Under the pieces are notes generated by a model. The model was not told the origin of the DNA, ran no database searches, and saw nothing but the letters and a program-made list of their open reading frames with translations. DNA of 64,000 bases from JAVKBW01 sp964352715 (GTDB lineage Bacteria; Pseudomonadota; Alphaproteobacteria; UBA8366; Aestuariispiraceae), in NCBI GenBank assembly GCA_964352715.1, contig CAYGSU010000004.1:1-64000 (forward strand), in the 5' to 3' direction. The position numbers were made by a program, and so were the translations under genes. This document shows positions 26,652 through 33,722 of this stretch, piece by piece (within the stretch, counting starts at the first letter, position 1; each line of letters starts with the position of its first letter).

Positions 26652-27409
26652 GCGGTTACTCCATCGCGTGCAGTTTTATCTTCGCTGGCCTCTACGGGCA
26701 GACCGGCCGCCAGCGCCGTGCGCAGCTTGGCCGCTGCAATTTCCGATCTGACGCGCAGGATCAGTACGGTCAGGAAGAAGAAAGTAAACGCCGCGAGCAT
26801 TATGAACAGCGGCACCAGCATTTCAGAGGCGATGGTCGGTCCGTCCATCCGGATAATGCTGGCCGGCTGATGCAGGGTGTTCCACCAGTCGACAGAAAAC
26901 TTGATGATCGGCAGGTTAACCACGCCGACCAGCGCAAGAATCGCCGCCGGCTTGTTGCCCCGGCCGGGATCGTCGAAGGCGTTCGACAGCGCGATATAGC
27001 CAAGATACAGGAAAAACAGGATCAGCATGCTGGTCAGTCGGGCATCCCAGACCCACCAGGTGCCCCACATCGGTTTGCCCCATAGCGAGCCGGTTACAAG
27101 GCACAGAAAGGTGAAGGCCAGTCCGATCGGTGCGGCTGCCCGCGCGACGATTTCCGCCAGCGGATGCTTCCAGATCAGAACGCTCGCGCTGGACAGCGCG
27201 ACAACGCTGTAGATCATCAGGCCGAGATAGGCGGAGGGTACATGGACGTACATTATACGTACCGTTTCACCCTGCTGATAATCCGGCGGAGAGTTGAACA
27301 ACGCGTAATACAGGCCGGCGATAATGGTCAGCAGAAAGCCCCCGGCCGCAAAAGGCAGGACCGCATTTGCGATACGTAGAAATCGCGCGGGATTTGCAAA
27401 CCGATGCAT
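26648..27409 (-). CDS. ccmC: Haem exporter/CcmE-loading protein CcmC
   Basis: CcmC presents haem to CcmE at the periplasmic face. The WWD motif is visible as GTWWVWDARLTSMLILFF, with flanking conserved histidines in MYVHVPSAYLG and NTLHQPAS. Six hydrophobic helices fit the family, and the length is 253 residues. It is separated from ccmB by 125 bases, the only sizeable space within the operon, and overlaps ccmD by 4 bases. A second promoter in that space is possible but no convincing boxes were seen. Confidence 0.96.
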   Translation of the reverse strand: MHRFANPARFLRIANAVLPFAAGGFLLTIIAGLYYALFNSPPDYQQGETVRIMYVHVPSAYLGLMIYSVVALSSASVLIWKHPLAEIVARAAAPIGLAFTFLCLVTGSLWGKPMWGTWWVWDARLTSMLILFFLYLGYIALSNAFDDPGRGNKPAAILALVGVVNLPIIKFSVDWWNTLHQPASIIRMDGPTIASEMLVPLFIMLAAFTFFFLTVLILRVRSEIAAAKLRTALAAGLPVEASEDKTARDGVTA

Positions 27410-27534
27410 GGGCGTCCTTATAGTCTAACTCTGTAGCAGATTAAACACCTTGGCACTCTGATACTGGTCAATGTCTTGTGAACACGCGCTTTTCTTAAGG
27501 TGCTGTTTTCGGACGGTAATTTCAATACGTTCCT

Positions 27535-28200
27535 TTACCGGAAACTGACGCGGATCGCCGCAGCCGCCGCGACAGGCCCGAGCGCCAGCGACCCGGTCAG
27601 CAACGCCGCCAGAATCAGCAGATGCGGCGTCGGATCAAGCTGGTTCAGTGCGGCATCAATGGCGGAAACACCGAAAATCAGTACCGGTATATATAAAGGC
27701 AGAACCAGCAATGCGGTCAGCGGGCCGGCGCGGCGCGCGCCCAGCACAAGCGCGGCGCCGATCGCGCCGATAAAGCTCAACGCCGGGGTGCCCAACAGCA
27801 ACCCCAGGATCATTGCGCCATATCCTTCGGCCGGAAAATCGAACAGCAGCGCGATCACCGGCGCGAGAACCACAAGCGGCAGGCCGGTGGTGACCCAATG
27901 GGCGATGGCCTTGGCAGCGGCGATCAGCACCAGCGGCTGCGGCGACAGCGCCATCAGTTCAAGCGATCCGTCGTCGTAATCGGCCTGGAACATCCGGTCG
28001 AGCGACAGCATCACGGAAAGCAGGGCCAGCACCCAGACAATGCCGGGCGAGATGCGGGTCAGCAATTCAGGTGTCGGGCCGACCCCGAGAGGAAACAGGC
28101 TCGCCGCGATGAGGAAAAAGGCGAGCGCAAGGGTAACGTCGACCCCCTGCCGCATCGCCAGACGCAGATCGCGCCGCAGTATTGCGCTGACTGCTCCCAT
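27535..28200 (-). CDS. ccmB: ABC transporter permease CcmB
   Basis: CcmB is the membrane subunit of the CcmAB ATPase that drives release of haem-CcmE. The start MGAVSAILRRDLRLAMRQGVD overlaps the ccmA stop by one base (TGATG); a longer in-frame reading upstream overlaps ccmA and is basic and low-complexity. FPLGVGPTPELLTRISPGIVW and MFQADYDDGSLELMALSP are family signatures. The 221-residue length and six helices are typical. Confidence 0.95.
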   Translation of the reverse strand: MGAVSAILRRDLRLAMRQGVDVTLALAFFLIAASLFPLGVGPTPELLTRISPGIVWVLALLSVMLSLDRMFQADYDDGSLELMALSPQPLVLIAAAKAIAHWVTTGLPLVVLAPVIALLFDFPAEGYGAMILGLLLGTPALSFIGAIGAALVLGARRAGPLTALLVLPLYIPVLIFGVSAIDAALNQLDPTPHLLILAALLTGSLALGPVAAAAAIRVSFR

Positions 28201-28844
28201 CAGCCAAGAGCCTCCATCGGGGCGACGGCAAAGGCGTCCATGTCCAGCGTGCCGGCATCGCCGAGACCGAGATCGATATGGGTGGCGGCAATCACCATGC
28301 CGCCGTCGGCGCGGTGCGTGGCGATCATCTGCCGAAGGCGGTCGACCGAGCCCGCATCCAGCCCGACCGACGGTTCGTCCATCAGCCACAAATCCGCTTC
28401 TGCCAGCATCAACCGCGCCAACGCCAGACGGCGACGCTGTCCGGCGGAAAGGTACTGTCCCGGCAGATCGGCCTGAACCTGCAGCCCGGTGGCCTCAATG
28501 GCCGCATCTATCGGTGTCTCTGAGAGATTCATCGACGCCCAGAAGGCGAGGTCCTCCCGGACGGAAAGCGCCGGCTTGACCGCATCGGCATGGCCGATCA
28601 GCGCGACCCGGTCACGGTGATCGGCGGCCGATGCCGGCTGCCCGTTCCACGTCATGTGGCCGGCAATCGGGTCGATCAGACCGGAGAGAACCCGCAGCAG
28701 GCTGGTCTTGCCGCTGCCGTTCGGCCCGGTCAGGACAATGGCTTCGCCCCCTGCCAGGTCCAGCGACAGATCGCGAAACACCAGCCGCCCGCCGCGAAGG
28801 CAGGCCAGATCCGTCACCGATAAGCGGGTCTCTTTGCGCATCAT
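28200..28844 (-). CDS. ccmA: Cytochrome c maturation ATPase CcmA
   Basis: CcmA is the ATP-binding subunit of the CcmAB complex. Walker A is GPNGSGKTS, the signature motif LSAGQRRRLALARL and Walker B LWLMDEPSVGLD; HIDLGL follows as the switch region. The ATG at 28844 is chosen, giving 214 residues; a further upstream start would be TTG with no Shine-Dalgarno. It is the first gene of a nine-gene minus-strand ccmABCDEFGHI cluster, almost all of whose genes overlap or abut, so it is one operon for System I cytochrome c assembly. Confidence 0.95.
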   Translation of the reverse strand: MMRKETRLSVTDLACLRGGRLVFRDLSLDLAGGEAIVLTGPNGSGKTSLLRVLSGLIDPIAGHMTWNGQPASAADHRDRVALIGHADAVKPALSVREDLAFWASMNLSETPIDAAIEATGLQVQADLPGQYLSAGQRRRLALARLMLAEADLWLMDEPSVGLDAGSVDRLRQMIATHRADGGMVIAATHIDLGLGDAGTLDMDAFAVAPMEALG

Positions 28845-28930
28845 AACCAGTGCGATAGCGGCGCGGGCCACTTTTGGCAACTGATACGAATAGTCCGTTG
28901 CGACGGGACGTTGAGGAAACAGAGGGGCTG

Positions 28931-29050
28931 AAAAGGACGGCGGCCGCCAGAGGGGGAGGAACTGGCGGCCGCCTTATAATGCAACGGTTTGGTCAGAACC
29001 GCCACGGAACCCGAGTTGGGGAAGGGGTTCCGTTGAGAGGGGAGGTCTCA
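28931..29050 (-). ncRNA. Candidate trans-acting small RNA with C-rich anti-Shine-Dalgarno loops
   Basis: Read on the minus strand, four hairpins follow each other in 120 bases: TGAGA-CCTCCCC-TCTCA (29050-29034); a 9-bp stem with loop CTTCCCCAACTC (29033-29004); a 5-bp stem (29001-28985); and a perfect 12-bp GC-rich stem with loop TTCCTCCCCCT (28973-28939) followed by GTCCTTTT, which would serve as terminator. Three loops carry CCTCCCC-type runs complementary to Shine-Dalgarno sequences, the hallmark of known alphaproteobacterial CCUCCUCCC-motif small RNAs. The opposite orientation lacks a terminator. No good -35 box was found, so the 5' end is unsure; a palindromic cctatatagg at 29057-29066 could hold the -10 box. 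Confidence 0.4.
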
Positions 29051-29142
29051 GCACTTCCTATATAGGGAGTTGAGAATGGCTTTCCACGGACCGAAATAAG
29101 GCAATTTTGAGGCACCGGCCTATTTTGAGCGATTTTCAGGGG

Positions 29143-29171
29143 CTTGCACCCCGGCGGCACGCCCCCTATAT
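29143..29171 (+). promoter_or_regulatory. Heat-shock sigma factor (RpoH)-type promoter of htpG
   Basis: CTTGCA (29143-29148) and CCTATAT (29165-29171) are separated by 16 bases, within a C-rich context (cccctatat). This matches the CTTG ... CYTATnT pattern of alphaproteobacterial RpoH promoters and lies about 100 bases before htpG, a classic heat-shock gene. Confidence 0.65.
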
Positions 29172-29271
29172 CCGCCCGGACAGTAAAAAAACCAGCAATT
29201 CAGCGTAGTTGGGCATCGACGTCTTAAAACTAGAGACGGATCGCTCAAATATCTGTGAACCGGAGGAATAA

Positions 29272-31161
29272 ATGGCGAATACGGCACCTGAAGAAGCCAA
29301 ACAAAGCTTTCAGTATCAGGCGGAAGTCGGGCGATTGCTGGATATCGTTGCGAACGCCCTGTACAGCGAAAAGGAGATTTTTCTCCGCGAACTCATCTCC
29401 AACGCCGCCGATGCCTGCGACCGGTTGCGCTACAAGGCGCTGACCGACAAGGACCTGCTAGCCGGTGATGCAGACTTCGCAATTGAGCTGTCTTACGACA
29501 AGGCCGCCAAAACACTGACGATTTCCGACAACGGCATCGGCATGGACCGGCAGGACCTGATCGACAATCTGGGCACCATCGCGCGGTCCGGCACGTCGGC
29601 GTTCATGAGCGAACTGACCGGCGATGCGAAAAAGGACGTCAATCTGATTGGCCAATTCGGCGTCGGCTTCTATTCGGCTTTCATGGTTGCGGATACGGTA
29701 TCGGTTCTGACCCGCCGCGCCGGAAGTGAAGACGCCTGGCTGTGGATCAGCGACGGGCGCGGCGAGTTCACCATCGAGGAAGCGGTTCGCGAAGGCCGCG
29801 GCACCACGATAACAATGACGATGAAGGACGACGCGGACGAGTATCTGGATGACTCGCGGTTGTCGCATATCGTCAAAACCTATTCCGACCACATTCCTTT
29901 CCCGATCCGGTTGACCGGTGGCGAGGACGAAGCAAAACAGCTTAACGAAGGGTCCGCCCTGTGGACGCGGTCGAAGTCCGATGTCACGGAAGACCAGTAC
30001 AAGGAGTTCTATCATCACGTCGCGCATGCCTTTGACGATCCCTGGGCGACGCTGCATTTCCGGGCCGAAGGCGTCATCGAGTATGCCGGTCTTATCTATA
30101 TCCCGACGATGCGGCCGTTCGACCTGTTTCACCCGGACCGCAAGTCGAAGCTGAAACTGTATGTGAAGCGGGTTTTCATCACCGAGGACTGCGAAGACCT
30201 TGTGCCGTCGTGGCTGCGGTTCCTGCGCGGCGTGATCGATTCGGAAGACCTGCCGCTGAATGTCAGCCGCGAGATGCTGCAGAACAATCCGGTCGTGTCG
30301 AAAATCCGCACCGGTCTGACCAAAAGAGTGATCGGCGAGTTGTCCAAGAAAGCCGAGAACGATGCGGAAGCATACGCCATCTTCTGGGAAGCATTCGGCC
30401 CGGTTTTGAAGGAAGGCCTGTATGAGGGCACCGATCAGCGCGATGAAATCCTGAAACTGGCGCGGTTCAAGTCTACCACGCGCGACGGATGGGTGTCGCT
30501 GGCCGACTACGTTGCCGCGATGAAGCCGGGTCAGGACAAGATTTTCTATATCTCGGGCGAGGACGAAACCGCCGCACGGCGGTCGCCGCAACTGGAAGGC
30601 TTTGCCGCCAAGGGCGTTGAAGTTCTGTTCATGTCGGATGCGGTGGATGAATTCTGGCTGCCAAGCGTCGGATCATTCGAGGAGAAGGCCTTTCAATCCG
30701 TCACGCGTGGCGGGGCCGATCTGTCGAAAATCGACGGCGATGCCGAAGACAAGGATGCCGATGACAAGAAGGACAAGGAAGACGACGACCAGCCGGCTTC
30801 CATCGATGCGCTTGTTTCGGTCGTCAGAACCGCGCTGGGCGATGCGGTGAAGGACGTGCGCACGTCAGACCGGCTGACATCATCGCCGTGCTGCCTTGTC
30901 GCCGATGAAAACGCGATGGACATGAATCTCGAGCGGATGCTGAAGAAACACCAGCAGCTCGATCAGGTGTCGGCGCGCATTCTGGAACTCAACCCGAAGC
31001 ACCCACTGATCAAGGCGTTGTCGGAAAAGGCCATCGATGGCGTTGACGATGCGGCCTTCCTGCTGCTCGATCAGGCGCGGATCATGGAAGGCGAAACGCT
31101 GCCTGATCCTGCGGCCTTCGCCAGACGCATGACCGAGGTGATGACCCGGGCCTTGGGCTGA
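29272..31161 (+). CDS. htpG: Molecular chaperone HtpG (Hsp90)
   Basis: HtpG is the bacterial Hsp90, a dimeric ATP-dependent chaperone. The N-terminal nucleotide site shows LYSEKEIFLRELISNAADAC and DNGIGMDRQDL, with GQFGVGFYSAFMVAD as lid and glycine-rich loop. SEDLPLNVSREMLQNN is in the middle domain and the C-terminal dimerisation part ends in the family-typical region. The 629-residue length is normal; an acidic linker (about residues 490-512) precedes the C-terminal domain. The start follows cggaggaataa. A heat-shock promoter lies upstream. Confidence 0.97.
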   Translation: MANTAPEEAKQSFQYQAEVGRLLDIVANALYSEKEIFLRELISNAADACDRLRYKALTDKDLLAGDADFAIELSYDKAAKTLTISDNGIGMDRQDLIDNLGTIARSGTSAFMSELTGDAKKDVNLIGQFGVGFYSAFMVADTVSVLTRRAGSEDAWLWISDGRGEFTIEEAVREGRGTTITMTMKDDADEYLDDSRLSHIVKTYSDHIPFPIRLTGGEDEAKQLNEGSALWTRSKSDVTEDQYKEFYHHVAHAFDDPWATLHFRAEGVIEYAGLIYIPTMRPFDLFHPDRKSKLKLYVKRVFITEDCEDLVPSWLRFLRGVIDSEDLPLNVSREMLQNNPVVSKIRTGLTKRVIGELSKKAENDAEAYAIFWEAFGPVLKEGLYEGTDQRDEILKLARFKSTTRDGWVSLADYVAAMKPGQDKIFYISGEDETAARRSPQLEGFAAKGVEVLFMSDAVDEFWLPSVGSFEEKAFQSVTRGGADLSKIDGDAEDKDADDKKDKEDDDQPASIDALVSVVRTALGDAVKDVRTSDRLTSSPCCLVADENAMDMNLERMLKKHQQLDQVSARILELNPKHPLIKALSEKAIDGVDDAAFLLLDQARIMEGETLPDPAAFARRMTEVMTRALG

Positions 31162-31256
31162 TCCGCTTTCAGGCGGCGTTGTTCGCGCGGAACGCGCCGC
31201 CTATTGCTCTTGTTCTCTGTTTGGTCCAGACTTTCGGACGGGACAGGGGCAAGACG

Positions 31257-32138
31257 ATGCAGCACAGGGGCAGCAATACCTTTCCGCGCGCATTCTGGGT
31301 TACGGCCAGCGGCGGGAGCAGGGATTTGACACAGGACGAGGCGGAAAGACTGCCTGTCCATGGCCGGGCAGAATTATCCAGTCTGCCGATCCGCAATTGC
31401 CGCGATGTTCTTGTCGATCACCGTGGCGGTAAAGCCACCATGTTCTGGGATGCAAGGCGGACCCAGCGCAGCGCCATTGATTATTCCTTCGAAATGCTGA
31501 GGGCGCTGGGACCGATGGACGACGTACGGTTTCACACCTTTATCGATGCCTGGCTGACCACGGATTTTACCGATGAGCAGGAGGCCGAGCGACAACTGGA
31601 CTGGTTCAGCCGGTACAAGAATACGCTGTTGCTGCCTGGCACCAAAGTTGCCGAAAAGTCGCTCGCCGACATGGAAAAGGAAAGCGCGTTTCTGTCTTCG
31701 GCGTTTTCGGCCTGGCGGAATGCGGCCAAGGGGGGTGACCCCAATCTGCTGCTTTCCATCGTTAACCACGCGCTGTTGTATGAGCGGATGGAAAAGGGTG
31801 GCCCGATGGAGCTTGCCTATCCGGGGCGTGAGCACCCGATTTCGATTATTTACGGAACGGAATGGCAGCGCCGGACCATGACCATGGACCAGTTGCAGCA
31901 AACAACAGACGATCGATACGAAGAACGCGTTACCGACGTTTATGACGACGTGATTTCGTGCCGGCAACCGAGATACGATCACATTCACGGTTTCGTTAGA
32001 ATCAGGAATGGCCTGCCGCGATGGGCCAGGTACAGACGGCTGTTGCTGCCGTGGCCGGCGGTCGGCACGGCCCGGGCGATATACTGCCTGTCCGAACCGA
32101 CCAACCAGATCGACATTCCCTTTATCGAGCCTTCCTGA
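31257..32138 (+). CDS. Protein of unknown function, possible C-terminal PAS-like domain
   Basis: I do not recognise this protein with certainty. The ATG at 31257 (293 residues) is preferred to an upstream TTG. The first half has mixed charged segments (MFWDARRTQRSAIDYSFEML, QLDWFSRYKNTLLLPG). The C-terminal third (IIYGTEWQRRTMTMDQL, then VYDDVISCRQPRYDHIHGF and YRRLLLPWPAVGTARAIYCL) resembles the PAS_5-type sensor domain common in Rhodospirillales, in which 'rlllPl...g' is a typical core strand. No output domain or membrane segment is seen. Its stop is 1 base from that of the convergent unknown gene at 32140. Confidence 0.7.
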   Translation: MQHRGSNTFPRAFWVTASGGSRDLTQDEAERLPVHGRAELSSLPIRNCRDVLVDHRGGKATMFWDARRTQRSAIDYSFEMLRALGPMDDVRFHTFIDAWLTTDFTDEQEAERQLDWFSRYKNTLLLPGTKVAEKSLADMEKESAFLSSAFSAWRNAAKGGDPNLLLSIVNHALLYERMEKGGPMELAYPGREHPISIIYGTEWQRRTMTMDQLQQTTDDRYEERVTDVYDDVISCRQPRYDHIHGFVRIRNGLPRWARYRRLLLPWPAVGTARAIYCLSEPTNQIDIPFIEPS

Positions 32139-32139
32139 C

Positions 32140-32850
32140 CTAGGACAGGGGCGCTTGCATGGTTGTCGCCTGCATCAGGGCCGACATATCATCCGGCGTC
32201 ATCCAGGCGATATACTCGTCGAAGGTGCCGTCCTGGTCGCGCAGTTTCCACCGGATGCCGAGCGGATGAAAATGCGAATAGCCGTATTGCGCGCCAAGAC
32301 CCCGCTGCACAAGACGCGATGAAATCATTCCGTAGAAATAGTCGGGGCGCCATTTCTGATACGCAATCGGCGGCACGATGCGTGGCAGTATTCTGACCAG
32401 CCCGCGCGCCCTGAACCCGCCTTTCGGCGCGATCCAGATTTCGCCGTGATAACAGACGCTGCCCCTGCTTTCCCGGGCCCAGCTGCAGGAATCGAATGTG
32501 GAATGCTCGATATCAGCCGGGATATGAGGTGACAGAAAAAGCGGGGCTTTTTCGCGCAGATAGTCTGAAAGCGGCTTTTCCGACAAGGTGTCGATGCGGG
32601 CGGCCTGGACGTGGACCACGTCGCCCCCGCTATCGGTGCCTTTGATCCAGAACCCGTTGTCTGCGCCGATATCGCTGTAGCGCCAGTCGAAGATCGGCGT
32701 TAGCGGTGCGCGGTCCTCGATTGCGTCTACGGTTTCCTGCAGCTCCTGGAAATCGTCGCACACTTCGATCGTCACACCCTGCCCGGCCGCCTGGCCGACC
32801 AGATCATCAATGTAATACTGCACATTCAGAAAATCATCTAAAGATAGCAT
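32140..32850 (-). CDS. Protein of unknown function
   Basis: This 236-residue protein is not one I recognise. It starts MLSLDDFLNVQYYIDDLVGQ with aggggc as a likely Shine-Dalgarno 7 bases upstream; an in-frame extension upstream of 71 residues would cross the divergent promoter region and is rejected. It is rich in aromatic residues, with a compact C-terminal stretch (YQKWRPDYFYGMISSRLVQR, then GYSHFHPLGIRWKL). No signal peptide or membrane helix is visible. It is divergent from the methyltransferase at 32916, with 65 bases between starts, and convergent with the PAS-like gene, so the three could be one functional cassette. Confidence 0.65.
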   Translation of the reverse strand: MLSLDDFLNVQYYIDDLVGQAAGQGVTIEVCDDFQELQETVDAIEDRAPLTPIFDWRYSDIGADNGFWIKGTDSGGDVVHVQAARIDTLSEKPLSDYLREKAPLFLSPHIPADIEHSTFDSCSWARESRGSVCYHGEIWIAPKGGFRARGLVRILPRIVPPIAYQKWRPDYFYGMISSRLVQRGLGAQYGYSHFHPLGIRWKLRDQDGTFDEYIAWMTPDDMSALMQATTMQAPLS

Positions 32851-32873
32851 TATATTGCCCCTTTCCCTTGTTG

Positions 32874-32917
32874 ATTGTATAACCTGAATACATCCAAATG
32901 GGGAAATTGTATACAAT
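32874..32917. promoter_or_regulatory. Operator-like palindrome ATTGTATACAAT in a divergent promoter region
   Basis: A perfect 12-bp palindrome (32906-32917) overlaps the start codon of the methyltransferase. A related arrangement, tgtat-7 bases-ataca-like (32876-32892), lies 14 bases upstream. The sequence has the TTGTATACAA form used by several GntR/FCD regulators. It sits between two divergent genes, so one repressor could control both. No regulator gene was seen nearby. Confidence 0.5.
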
Positions 32918-33716
32918 GAACAATCATTACGAGAATATTTCGGTTGACCGGCTGTATGAAGCGGTTTGGGGCGAAGGCATTCATTTCGGAACCTACAAGA
33001 CAGGATCGGAAACGATTGAGGCGGCGGCGAAATTGACCAGAGACCGCATGGCCGGGGCCGCAAACGTTGCCGATGCCAGCCTGGTTCTGGAGGTTGGCAG
33101 CGGCCACGGCGTCAGCGCACGCCAACTGACAAGGGTTGTTCGGGGGCGGATCGTGGCGACCAACTACGCGCCGAATCATGACGAGATCGCGCGGGACAAC
33201 ACAAGGCGGGAAAGGCTAGAGCACCGGATCAGCCACGGGCTTGCCGACTATCACAGTCTGCCGTTTTTCGACAATCTGTTCGACCTGTACTGGTGCCAGG
33301 AAAGCTTCGTTCATGCGACCGACAAGCCCCGCGTCATGGCGGAAGCATTCCGGGTGCTGGCGCCAGGCGGAACAATCGTGTTCAGCGATCAGACGACGAA
33401 CCGTCAAGCCTGCCTGCCGGAAGAGCGGGACCGCATTGCCCGCCGGCACGGCGCGCCGGACCTGTGCGATGCCGACGACTTCGCCGGGCTGTTGCGTAAT
33501 GCCGGGTTCGAGATCATCTCGGTGCAGGACTGGTCGGCGCATATGACCCGGCATTTCGAGCAACTTGTCGATCGGATTAAGACAAGATGGAACAGCCTGG
33601 CGGCCATGATCGACGATGCCGTGCTGCGCAGCAATTACGAAAACTGGTGTACAGCGGCCAATTATGCCCGGCGCGGCAAGATGGGCTGGCACTGTTTCGT
33701 CGGGCGAAAACCGTGA
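32916..33716 (+). CDS. Class I SAM-dependent methyltransferase
   Basis: The motif I is LVLEVGSGHGVSARQL; post-motif segments LFDLYWCQESFVHATDKPRV and EAFRVLAPGGTIVFSDQ match small-molecule methyltransferases. The N-terminal NHYENISVDRLYEAVWGEGIHFGTY resembles sarcosine/dimethylglycine N-methyltransferases and related enzymes, which hints at a small amine or natural-product substrate but does not prove it. The start at 32916 is preferred (266 residues, Shine-Dalgarno-like gggg 11 bases before); an ATG at 32898 adds six residues. The palindromic site at 32906-32917 lies across this start. The gene ends 6 bases before the convergent pheT stop. Confidence 0.85.
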   Translation: MNNHYENISVDRLYEAVWGEGIHFGTYKTGSETIEAAAKLTRDRMAGAANVADASLVLEVGSGHGVSARQLTRVVRGRIVATNYAPNHDEIARDNTRRERLEHRISHGLADYHSLPFFDNLFDLYWCQESFVHATDKPRVMAEAFRVLAPGGTIVFSDQTTNRQACLPEERDRIARRHGAPDLCDADDFAGLLRNAGFEIISVQDWSAHMTRHFEQLVDRIKTRWNSLAAMIDDAVLRSNYENWCTAANYARRGKMGWHCFVGRKP

Positions 33717-33722
33717 ACCGCT

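Noticed and set aside
28975..28980. Perfect TATAAT on the plus strand before htpG
   Set aside because: It has no -35 box at the right distance and lies next to the stem of the candidate sRNA terminator, about 290 bases before htpG.
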